A stretch of DNA of 48,301 nucleotides, from assembly GCA_016741915.1 (NCBI GenBank), contig JACVCS010000023.1, positions 1 to 48,301 on the forward strand, given 5' to 3'. The notes under the pieces were generated by a model, which did not search any database, was not told where the DNA came from, and saw nothing but the letters and a program-made list of their open reading frames with translations. Below are positions 31,111-38,878 of this stretch, in pieces (the first letter of the stretch is position 1; each line of letters starts with the position of its first letter). This DNA comes from Phycisphaerales bacterium (lineage in GTDB: Bacteria > Planctomycetota > Phycisphaerae > Phycisphaerales > UBA1924). The position numbers were made by a program, and so were the translations under genes.

Positions 31111-33273
31111 ATGGACAGACCAACGTTCTCGCCATTCTGGCACCGCGTCGCCTCGTCAAAGCCCAGGCTGCGCCCGCACGTGCAGATCACGCGCCAGCAC
31201 TATCGGCGCGGGCGCTGGCACGTCGCCCACGACCCGGCGAGCAACCAGTTCTTCCGACTCAACCCCGTCGCGTACGACCTGGTGTGCGCCCTCGATGGCC
31301 AACGCACCGTTGACGAGGCGTGGAAGCTGTGCCTGGATAAGTACGCCGACGCGGCGCCGACACAGAACGAGGTGATCGAGCTGCTGAGCCAGTTGTACTC
31401 GTCGAACCTGCTCTCGGTCGACGCGTCCCCCGAGGCGGAGCAGCTCCTGCGTCGCGGGCGCGAGCGCACGGCGAAGAAGATCCGCCAGCAGATCATCGGG
31501 CTGATGTACTTCCGCTTCAAGCTCTTCAACCCCGATCCGCTGCTGAGCTGGCTGGAGCCGATCTTCAGGCCCGCGCTGTCGAAGGTCGGGCTCGTGCTCT
31601 GGGCGGTGCTCGTGATCTTCGCCATTGCCTCGATCATCCCCGACGCTCGGCGGATTGCCGGTGGCCTCGACAGCCTGAGCAACCCGGCGAACTGGGGTTG
31701 GATGCTGCTGACCTTCGTGCTGCTGAAGGCCTGGCACGAGCTCGGGCACGGGCTGATCTGCAAGCGTTTCGGCGGGCAAGTCCCCGAGACCGGGTTCATC
31801 ATGCTCGTGTTTTTGCCCTCGCCGTACGTCGACGCGTCGGCGGCGTGGGCCTTCCGCAGCAAGTGGCAGCGGGCGCTCGTCGGCGCGGGCGGGATGATCT
31901 TCGAGCTCGCAGCGGCGGCCGTGGCGGCGCTGATCTGGGTCCGCGCTGCGGAGGGCACGCTGCTGAAAGAGCTCTGCTCGTACGTGATGATCTCCGCGTC
32001 GATCACCACGATCTTCTTCAACGCCAACCCGCTGATGCGCTTCGACGGGTACTTCATCCTCTCCGACCTGCTGGAGATCCCCAACCTCATGCAGCGCTCG
32101 GTGACGATGCTGAAGTTCCTCTTCCAGCGGCACGTCTACCGCATCACCAACGCGCGCCCGCCCACCACCCTGCCGGGCGAGGCGATCATCCTGCTGGTCT
32201 TCGGCGTACTCTCGCTGGCGTATCGCATCTTCCTCTTCGTGGTCATCACGTTTGTCGTGCTGGGGATGTTCTTCATCGTCGGGATCATCCTGGCGCTCTG
32301 GTCGGCCGCGGCGTGGTTCCTTTTGCCCACCGGCACGTTCTTGCACTGGCTGGCGACGACCCCCGCGCTGGGCGATCGACGCGGGCGCGCCGTGCTGGTC
32401 TCGCTCGTGCTGGCGCTGGCGACGACGGTGCTGGTGGGGATCGTGCCCCTGCCCGACTGGCGGCGTGTCACGGGCGTGATCGAGCCGATCGACCGCGCGG
32501 GGGTCTACGCGGGGTCCGACGGCTTTGTGAAAGCCGTGCACGCACGACCCGGGCAGAGCGTCAACGCGGGCGATGCGATCCTGACGCTCGATTCGCCCGA
32601 GCTTGAATCCAACATCGCGCTCGCGGAGGCGAACATCCGCTCGCTGGAAAGCTCGCGGCGTGAGGCGATCGCTTCGGGTGATCCCGATGCCGCGGCGGTG
32701 GCGCTGGCGCAGCTCGGGGTCTACAAGGAATCGCTCGTCGAACTGAAACGCCGGCGCGGCGAGCTGATCGTGCGTGCGCCGATGAGCGGCGTGGTCGTCG
32801 CGGCCGACCCGGACCGCCTCAGCGGCGCGTACCTGCAGATCGGTGCACCGATCTGCGAAGTGGTCAACCCGACCAAGACACGCGTGGCGGCGACGCTGAA
32901 CCAGACCGAGGTGGCGTGGATCTTCCAGACGCCCAAGGACCAGCTCGACCTGCGCATGAGGCCAGCCTCCGACCTTTCACGCGTGATCACGGGCACGAGC
33001 GTGATGGCCCTCCCCGCGGCGCAGCGTCGCCTGCCCCACGCCGCACTGGGCGTCCTCGGCGGCGGCGAGTTCCTGCTCAAGCCCGACGACCCCAGCGGCA
33101 AGACCAGCAAGCAGGAGCAGTTCATCGTGCAGATCAGCGCGGAGAGTGAATCGCTGCGGGGCTTGCCGCCGGGACAGCGGGTGTACATCCTGGCGACGTT
33201 GCCCAGCAAGCCGCTGCTGGATCAGGTCGTCGAACGGTTCAGCAAAGCCCTGCAAGGGCGCTTCTGGCTCTGA
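31111..33273 (+). CDS. PqqD-like / M50 site-2-protease-type / HlyD fusion protein
   Basis: A 720-residue polytopic membrane protein in three parts. Residues 22-102 resemble PqqD, a winged-helix peptide-binding domain (RRE): HYRRGRWHVAHDPASNQFFRLN then ALDGQRTVDEAWKL. (The first stretch is given in short form here; its key features are the aromatic pair and the RLN turn.) Residues 150-440 are membrane helices with the M50 zinc site H209-E210-L-G-H213 and the third ligand D312 in NPLMRFDGY, so protease activity is plausible. Residues 465-500 and 550-585 are lipoyl halves of an HlyD adaptor, with a beta-barrel after. Fusions of this type occur in several bacteria (general knowledge), and their substrates are little known. 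It is followed after 52 bp by the SecA paralogue. Confidence 0.87.
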   Translation: MDRPTFSPFWHRVASSKPRLRPHVQITRQHYRRGRWHVAHDPASNQFFRLNPVAYDLVCALDGQRTVDEAWKLCLDKYADAAPTQNEVIELLSQLYSSNLLSVDASPEAEQLLRRGRERTAKKIRQQIIGLMYFRFKLFNPDPLLSWLEPIFRPALSKVGLVLWAVLVIFAIASIIPDARRIAGGLDSLSNPANWGWMLLTFVLLKAWHELGHGLICKRFGGQVPETGFIMLVFLPSPYVDASAAWAFRSKWQRALVGAGGMIFELAAAAVAALIWVRAAEGTLLKELCSYVMISASITTIFFNANPLMRFDGYFILSDLLEIPNLMQRSVTMLKFLFQRHVYRITNARPPTTLPGEAIILLVFGVLSLAYRIFLFVVITFVVLGMFFIVGIILALWSAAAWFLLPTGTFLHWLATTPALGDRRGRAVLVSLVLALATTVLVGIVPLPDWRRVTGVIEPIDRAGVYAGSDGFVKAVHARPGQSVNAGDAILTLDSPELESNIALAEANIRSLESSRREAIASGDPDAAAVALAQLGVYKESLVELKRRRGELIVRAPMSGVVVAADPDRLSGAYLQIGAPICEVVNPTKTRVAATLNQTEVAWIFQTPKDQLDLRMRPASDLSRVITGTSVMALPAAQRRLPHAALGVLGGGEFLLKPDDPSGKTSKQEQFIVQISAESESLRGLPPGQRVYILATLPSKPLLDQVVERFSKALQGRFWL

Positions 33274-33325
33274 GTTTTCTGCTTCTCGCCATCTCACGTG
33301 CGTTGATTCACTTGTCGAAGGAACC

Positions 33326-35500
33326 ATGTCTCAAGCCCTCACGCGATACCAAGCCCTGTACCAGTCGGTGCGATCACGCCGACGGCGGCCGCGTGAACTC
33401 ACGGGCGTGGACAAGTTCGTCTCCACGCTCCAGATGCGTGCACGCACGCGGCGGATCACCGCGGAGTTTCTGCGCGATCAGGCCCAGCAGGCCGACGCGC
33501 TCGCGCCGCAGCTCCGCGCGATGTCCGAATCGTCCTTCTCAACGCATATCGGCGCGGTGCGTGAGGGCTTTGCCCGTCGCGCCGGCGCACGGGGCGAGGG
33601 TGAGGACGAGCTGCTGCGCCGCGGGCTGGCGGCCGTGCGCGAGGCGGCCCGGCGCGAGACGGGGCAAGAGGCGTACATCGTGCAGCTCATGGGCGCGATG
33701 GCGCTCTATCACGGGCGCATCATCGAGATGCTCACGGGCGAGGGGAAGACGCTCACGGGCTCGATCGCCGCGGCGTTGCTCGCCTGGCGTCACCGCTCGC
33801 TGCACGTCTTCACGGTCAACGACTATCTGGCCCTTCGCGACGCGAAGAGCCGCGAGCCGATCTACGCGCGGTGCGGGCTGACGGTCGGCGCGATCCAACA
33901 GGAACAGCAGCCGCAGGACCGGGCGGAGACGTACTCACGCTCGATTGTCTATGGCACGCCCAAGCAGATCACCGCCGACTGGCTGCGCGATCAGATCCGC
34001 TTGACGGGAATCACCTCGCCCTGGGCGGGTCGGGCGGCGTTCTCGCCCGACGGCGGCGGCGATGACGCCAGCAGCGGCAACGACCTCGCCAGCGCCAGCG
34101 GCCTGTGGACCGGCGGCGCGATGGTCCCGGGGCTGAAGGCGGCGCTGGTCGACGAAGCCGACGCGGTGCTGATCGACGAAGGCGTGGTGCCGCTGATCAT
34201 CGCGCAGAGCCGCCGGGGTGATGAGATGGCGCCGATCTACGTCGCGGCGGACGCGATGGCGGCATCACTTGTCGAGGGCGACGACTACACGCTCGACCGG
34301 TTACGCCGAAAGGTCGAACTGACCGACGAGGGGTACGACCGCTGCATTCAGCTCTTCGATCGCCAGCACGAGCCGATCTTCCGCGCCACGCGCCGCGCCA
34401 TCGAGCTCGTTCGCACGGCGTTGGTTGCGCGGGCGTGCTACAAGCGTGGGCAGCAGTACGCCGTAGCAGACGGTCGCGTGGTGATCGTCGACGAGTTCAC
34501 GGGTCGATTCCTCCAGGACCGCACGTGGGAGCACGGGCTTCACCAAGCGGTTGAGGCGAAGGAACAGGTTGATATCTCCGCCGATCGTGAGACGCTGGCG
34601 CGGCTGAGCTTTCAGCGGTTCTTCCGCAGCTACCCGTTCCTCTGCGGCATGACGGGCACGGCCGCCGACGCGACGCGCGAGATGGAGACGACGTATCAAC
34701 GCCCCGTCACCGTGATCCCCACCAACCGCCCCATCGCACGAAAGCAATGGCCCGATCGGCTCTTCCGCACCGCGTCGGCGAAGCTGGACGCGATTGCCGA
34801 ATCGGTGCTGGCGTTGCACAACGCCGGGCGGCCGGTGCTGGTGGGGACGCGGTCGATCCAGGCGAGCGAGGCGATCTCTCGGCGTTTGACGCAGATGAAC
34901 CTGCCGCACCGCGTGCTGAACGCAAACTTCGACAAGGACGAGGCGGCGATCATCGAACTGGCGGGTCAGAGCACGCCTCAGCCCGCGATCACGGTGGCGA
35001 CGAACATGGCCGGGCGGGGTACGGACATCAAGCCCGACGCCGGTGCCCTGCGTGCCGGCGGGCTGCACGTGATCCTGTCTGAGATGCACTGCGCCAAACG
35101 GATCGATCGGCAGTTCATCGGGCGCGCCGGTCGACAGGGCGACCCGGGCAGCGCGCAGATTTTCATGAGCCTGCAGGACGAACTGCTGGACCTGTTCGCG
35201 AAGAAGACCGCGGCGGCGATGAGGGCCGTGCCCGTGAAGAACACGCCACGCGCCGGAACTGTTGAAAGCGCGGGCGGTGCTGCGGGTGCGGGCAAGGGCG
35301 TTGACGACGGCTCGGAACTCGCGCTCGCGCTGCGAGGCACCCCCACGCCGATCGAGAACGAACTGACGGGCGTCCGCCGTCGGCTGGCGCTCTGGCTCTT
35401 CAGGCGGTGCCAGCGGCTGGCGGAGCGGCGCGACCGCATCCTCCGCGCCGATGTGCTTCGTCAGGACACGTGGGTCGAGAAGCACCTCTTCGGGCAATAA
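33326..35500 (+). CDS. SecA-like translocase ATPase, short paralogue
   Basis: Preprotein-translocase-type ATPase of 724 residues, against about 850-1000 for housekeeping SecA. Present are Walker A TGEGKT (137-142), VNDYLALRD, VYGTPKQITADWLRDQ, DEAD (276-279), the preprotein-binding region with VIVDEFTGRFL (387-397), FLCGMTGTA, TNMAGRGTDIK (559-569) and the arginine-finger block FIGRAGRQGDPGS (597-609). Two departures are visible: a Gly/Ser/Asp-rich insert in the first nucleotide-binding domain (about 229-264), and a short C-terminal part with a low-complexity loop (about 635-665) and no zinc-binding SecB-docking tail. The N terminus is basic. It is the last gene of the adaptor operon, so a role specific to that system is likely; being the only SecA cannot be excluded. 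Confidence 0.9.
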   Translation: MSQALTRYQALYQSVRSRRRRPRELTGVDKFVSTLQMRARTRRITAEFLRDQAQQADALAPQLRAMSESSFSTHIGAVREGFARRAGARGEGEDELLRRGLAAVREAARRETGQEAYIVQLMGAMALYHGRIIEMLTGEGKTLTGSIAAALLAWRHRSLHVFTVNDYLALRDAKSREPIYARCGLTVGAIQQEQQPQDRAETYSRSIVYGTPKQITADWLRDQIRLTGITSPWAGRAAFSPDGGGDDASSGNDLASASGLWTGGAMVPGLKAALVDEADAVLIDEGVVPLIIAQSRRGDEMAPIYVAADAMAASLVEGDDYTLDRLRRKVELTDEGYDRCIQLFDRQHEPIFRATRRAIELVRTALVARACYKRGQQYAVADGRVVIVDEFTGRFLQDRTWEHGLHQAVEAKEQVDISADRETLARLSFQRFFRSYPFLCGMTGTAADATREMETTYQRPVTVIPTNRPIARKQWPDRLFRTASAKLDAIAESVLALHNAGRPVLVGTRSIQASEAISRRLTQMNLPHRVLNANFDKDEAAIIELAGQSTPQPAITVATNMAGRGTDIKPDAGALRAGGLHVILSEMHCAKRIDRQFIGRAGRQGDPGSAQIFMSLQDELLDLFAKKTAAAMRAVPVKNTPRAGTVESAGGAAGAGKGVDDGSELALALRGTPTPIENELTGVRRRLALWLFRRCQRLAERRDRILRADVLRQDTWVEKHLFGQ

Positions 35501-35518
35501 CGACCAATCAGCGCACCA

Positions 35519-35546
35519 CAGAGCCGTCGGCTTCAGCCGACGGTTT
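35519..35546. terminator. Terminator-like palindrome, copy 2
   Basis: CCGTCGGC (35524-35531), TTCA, GCCGACGG (35536-35543), then TTTCTTGG. The 28-bp block is identical to 19246-19273. It lies in the 123-bp gap between the SecA-like gene and the convergent Gfo/Idh gene, nearer to the former. Confidence 0.75.
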
Positions 35547-35623
35547 CTTGGCTCTTCGTCGTATCAAGACGCACGCGGTTCGCGCATGTACGCACGTTCA
35601 CGCCATCGCATGAACGCCCACGC

Positions 35624-36751
35624 TCACCGCCGCCCGCTCACCGCCATCACGTCGATGTGCTTACCGCCGCGTTCCTTGCGGGCCGCCTCGATGATGCGCT
35701 CCGCGGTGCGGACGTTCGCGAGCCCCGCGCTGGCGTCGATCTCGGGCCTGCGGTTGTTCTTCACCGCGTCGAGGAAGGCCTTGATTTCCTCAACGATCGG
35801 CTCGCCCTCGTCGACCTGCAGCTCTTCGATCTTCACCAGCTCGTGCCACTTCATATTGCTCAGGTCCGCGCCCTGGCGCAGGCTCTCGCGCACGTCGATC
35901 ATCTGCTGCTCGTTGGCGAGTCGGCGGATCATCGTGCCGGTCTTGGCGCCGTAGTCGATCTTGACGTAGGCGTTCTCGCCGGTGATGCGCGTGATGCGTT
36001 CGGTCTTCAGCGCCAGGCGCGAGCAGGTGATGTTCGCCACGCACGTTCCGGTGGGCAGACGCCAGGTCAGGCGCGCGTTGCAGATGTCCTCGTGCTCGGT
36101 GATCACCGCGACGCCGCTGGCTTGAACCTCGTCGGGCTCGCGCCCGCCCATGAGCATGATCACCACGTCCAGGTCGTGGATCATCATGTCCATCACCACG
36201 CTGGTATCGACGCTGCGGAAGGTCATCGGGCTCACCCGGCTGACCTCGATGAACCGCGGCACGATCGCGTTCTCTTCGCTCTGCTCCTTGCGCAGGGCGC
36301 GCATGATCGGGTTGAACCGCTCGATGTGACCGACCATCAGCACGCTGCCGCTCGTCTCGGCCGCCCGCTTGATCTTCTGCGCTTCCTCAACATCGCCCGC
36401 CAGCGGCTTCTCAACCAGGCACGCCACACCCGCCTGCAGCAGCGGCACCGTCGATTCGACGTGGTACGTCGTGGGCACCGCGACGCTCACCACGTCCACC
36501 CCCGCCTCGATCAACTGCGAAACCGAATGAAAGTGCTTGCACCCGAACTGCTCCGCGAGGGCTTCCGCACGCTCGGGGTTTGTGTCCACAACGCCCACAA
36601 GCTGCGTATCGGGCAACTGCGCATAGACCCGCGCGTGGTGCCGGCCCATCCGCCCGACACCCACAACGCCCGCACGGATCTTTCGCCCCGTGAAGTCCTT
36701 CGCCCCGCCTTTGTTGCCCGATGCGCCCGCGCCGTTGTTCGTCCCTGCCAT
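35624..36751 (-). CDS. Gfo/Idh/MocA-family oxidoreductase
   Basis: Predicted NAD(P)-dependent dehydrogenase of 375 residues, cytosolic. The N-terminal Rossmann domain has AGVVGVGRMGRHHARVY (G31-x-G33-x-x-G36). The family EKP motif includes K115 (CLVEKPLAGD), and MIHDLDVVIML follows in the second domain. Members act on sugars, inositols or UDP-sugar acids. The substrate is not evident. The tail EEIKAFLDAVKNNRRPEIDASAGLANV is typical of UDP-N-acetylglucosamine 3-dehydrogenase-like proteins, which is only a hint. ATG 36751 gives a Gly/Asn/Ala-rich tail of 23 residues before the domain; 36847 is an alternative. Upstream lies the trxA terminator. Confidence 0.9.
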   Translation of the reverse strand: MAGTNNGAGASGNKGGAKDFTGRKIRAGVVGVGRMGRHHARVYAQLPDTQLVGVVDTNPERAEALAEQFGCKHFHSVSQLIEAGVDVVSVAVPTTYHVESTVPLLQAGVACLVEKPLAGDVEEAQKIKRAAETSGSVLMVGHIERFNPIMRALRKEQSEENAIVPRFIEVSRVSPMTFRSVDTSVVMDMMIHDLDVVIMLMGGREPDEVQASGVAVITEHEDICNARLTWRLPTGTCVANITCSRLALKTERITRITGENAYVKIDYGAKTGTMIRRLANEQQMIDVRESLRQGADLSNMKWHELVKIEELQVDEGEPIVEEIKAFLDAVKNNRRPEIDASAGLANVRTAERIIEAARKERGGKHIDVMAVSGRR

Positions 36752-36842
36752 CGCTGCACAAACCCTTTTCTCACCCGCCGCCCGACCGATCATCTGCTCA
36801 CCGCCCCCATCCCCCCACTCCCCACCTCCAAAGGTCCCCGGC

Positions 36843-36891
36843 TTCAAAACAAACGATCGCCGACACGCGAGTCTATTCGCGGTCGGCGATC
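36843..36891 (-). terminator. Terminator of trxA
   Basis: Arms GATCGCCGAC (36855-36864) and GTCGGCGATC (36882-36891), with an inner CGCGA/TCGCG pairing, followed on the minus strand by GTTTGTTTTG. It separates trxA from the downstream oxidoreductase gene. Confidence 0.8.
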
Positions 36892-36945
36892 CGGTGGAGT
36901 TCTTTGCTCACACAACTCTTCAGCCCGCACGACGCCCGTCACGGG

Positions 36946-37278
36946 TCACTTCGTCAGCGGCTCCAGGACCTTGCTGAACTCCGCCTCATTCTTCAGGCCT
37001 ACCACGCGGGCAACCTCCTGCCCGCCCTTGAAGACGATCACGGTGGGGATCGCCTGGATCCCGAACTTCACCGCCACGTCGCGCGAGTTGTCGATGTTCA
37101 GCTTGCCGACCTTCACCTTCCCAGCGAACTTGTCCGCGATCGTCGTGATCGTCGGCAGCATCATCTTGCACGGCATGCACCACTCGGCCCAGAAATCCAC
37201 CATCACCGGCTTATCCGCGTTCAGCACCTCGCTCTGGAAGTTGCCGTCGGTAAACTCAACCAGATTCGCACCAGCCAT
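36946..37278 (-). CDS. trxA: Thioredoxin with WCMPC active site
   Basis: Small cytosolic dithiol-disulfide oxidoreductase of 110 residues, the usual thioredoxin length. Landmarks are DFWAEWCMPCKMM (C34, C37), the cis-Pro loop QAIPTVIVF, and FKGGQEVARVVG. The dipeptide between the cysteines is Met-Pro instead of Gly-Pro, which may shift redox potential or partner choice. There is no signal peptide. The start has the Shine-Dalgarno sequence AAGGAAGG. It has its own terminator downstream; folP lies 172 bp upstream in the same direction. Confidence 0.95.
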   Translation of the reverse strand: MAGANLVEFTDGNFQSEVLNADKPVMVDFWAEWCMPCKMMLPTITTIADKFAGKVKVGKLNIDNSRDVAVKFGIQAIPTVIVFKGGQEVARVVGLKNEAEFSKVLEPLTK

Positions 37279-37450
37279 ACACGCCTTCCTTTCAACTCAC
37301 CCCGCCCAAGACCTCGAAGCCGCGCCGAGCTTCGCCCGAACGCCCCGGCCTCGTGCAACTCTATTCGTCCAACACTTTTGATGCCAATACGCCCGATCCG
37401 GTTCCCGCCAATCACCCCGCTTTTCACGCTGAAAACCGCGTCATTCCCCG

Positions 37451-38362
37451 TCAGCGAACACCTTGCAAACCGCCGATTCGGTCATCAACGCCTGCCGGGT
37501 TGGCAGCCCACGCCGCCGACAACGCCTCCGACATCGCTTTCACGTCGTGAACCCGAAAGACCCGCGCCCCCGCGAACATCTGCACAACGCTCAGCGCGAT
37601 CGTCCCCGCCAGCCGCTCTTTCACGCCCACCGGCTCGCCCTTCTCCCCCGGCTTCATCATCGCCCGCGCCACGAAGCTCTTTCGGCTCAGCGCCGACATC
37701 ACCGGATACCCCAACGCCGCCAGCTCGCCCGTGCGCCGGATCAACTCCAGATTCTGCTCCACGGTCTTCCCAAACCCCAGCCCCGGGTCGATCATGAGCG
37801 ACCGTGCGTTGATCCCAAACTCGATCGCCTCCACCGCACGCCGGGCAAGAAACTCCGCGACCGTCAGTACCACGTCCCCACGCATCGGCTCATCGCCCGC
37901 GTACCGATCGCTGTACCGATCGCTCTGCGGCTTCGCGGCACGGTGCATCAGAATCAGCCCGCACCCCGCACGCTTCACGAGCTTGAACATCCCCGCGTCG
38001 TCTGTCCCTGCGGAAACGTCGTTGACCGCGTCCGCGCCTGCCTTCAGTGCCGCCGCCGCCACCTTCGCCCGCGTGGTGTCGATGGTGATCACCGCCTTCG
38101 GCCCCACCGCTCGCCGAACCGACCTGATCACCGGCACCACACGCGCGATCTGCTCACGCTCGCTCACGGGCTTCGCACCCGGGCGGGTCGACTCGCCGCC
38201 GATGTCTACACCATCAGCCCCGTCGCGGACCATCTGTACCGCAACCGCCGCCGCGAGCGCGGGCGTGGTCACCTCGCCCCCATCAGAAAAACTATCCGGC
38301 GTGATATTCAGAATCCCCAGCACCCGCGGACGATCGAGCGTGAGTATTTTCCGCGTGCTCAC
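37451..38362 (-). CDS. folP: Dihydropteroate synthase
   Basis: Condenses p-aminobenzoate with hydroxymethyl-dihydropterin pyrophosphate in folate synthesis, and is the sulfonamide target. The 303-residue product has VLGILNITPDSFSDGG (loop 1), DIGGESTRPGAKPV (loop 2), ITIDTTRAKVAAAALKAGA, NDVSAG, MIDPGLGFGKT and SALSRKSF, with RVHDVKAM at the end. The start GTG 38362 is chosen just before the first strand; no good Shine-Dalgarno sequence or -10-like box is near, and the frame is open further upstream through the preceding gene's end. Linkage with the zinc-ribbon gene 104 bp upstream suggests co-transcription. Confidence 0.95.
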   Translation of the reverse strand: MSTRKILTLDRPRVLGILNITPDSFSDGGEVTTPALAAAVAVQMVRDGADGVDIGGESTRPGAKPVSEREQIARVVPVIRSVRRAVGPKAVITIDTTRAKVAAAALKAGADAVNDVSAGTDDAGMFKLVKRAGCGLILMHRAAKPQSDRYSDRYAGDEPMRGDVVLTVAEFLARRAVEAIEFGINARSLMIDPGLGFGKTVEQNLELIRRTGELAALGYPVMSALSRKSFVARAMMKPGEKGEPVGVKERLAGTIALSVVQMFAGARVFRVHDVKAMSEALSAAWAANPAGVDDRIGGLQGVR

Positions 38363-38466
38363 ACGCCAGACCGAGCCCAGCGTCGCAGCGTCATCGCCCG
38401 TCTTCCGTCGCGCAACACCCCGCGCGCGAGCGGTCGCCGATGCCGCGGGCTTCCGCCGCGCGCCGG

Positions 38467-38835
38467 TCAGAAGAACCTCCCCACACTCGTGAGGAGGAAC
38501 CCCAGGATCATCAGCACGATGATGACAACAAACAGCGGCTTGGGCCCCTTCGATCGGCTCGTGATCGCCTCGCCGCAGTGGTAGCAGACGTCGACGTCGT
38601 CGAAGACCTCTTTCTTGCAGTTCGGGCACTTACGCGTGGCGTGGCTGAACCGCTCAATATCCTCGGCGCTGGGCCCGCCGTCGTCCTCGATATCCCCGCC
38701 GCGGCGCAGCGACCGCCCGCGCGAGCCGGGCTCGACCTCGCCGCTGATCGGCGCACGCCTCGGCGCGGAGCCACCGCCGCCCGACGATCCGGGGCCGAAC
38801 TTCATGTTCTCGCCGTCCTGCTTGCCCTCGCCCAT
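38467..38835 (-). CDS. Zinc-ribbon protein with C-terminal membrane anchor
   Basis: A 122-residue protein of unknown function. The N-terminal half is disordered and Gly/Ser/Arg-rich. A zinc-ribbon pair CPNCKKEV and CYHCGEAI follows (about residues 69-90), then a basic stretch and a single C-terminal membrane helix (PLFVVIIVLMILGFLLTSVG). The tail-anchored arrangement puts the ribbon in the cytoplasm. It recalls the zinc-ribbon membrane protein at 3674 but has only one knuckle pair and one helix. It starts 43 bp after the PLP-enzyme gene, with a purine-rich GGGAGG upstream. Confidence 0.8.
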   Translation of the reverse strand: MGEGKQDGENMKFGPGSSGGGGSAPRRAPISGEVEPGSRGRSLRRGGDIEDDGGPSAEDIERFSHATRKCPNCKKEVFDDVDVCYHCGEAITSRSKGPKPLFVVIIVLMILGFLLTSVGRFF

Positions 38836-38878
38836 GCGCCCGAACCTCCCGGTCTGTGTGCGTCAACGCCCCGGCGTA

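Noticed and set aside
35657..37381. 574-residue plus-strand open frame
   Set aside because: Covers the Gfo/Idh and trxA genes on the other strand and their terminator; shadow.
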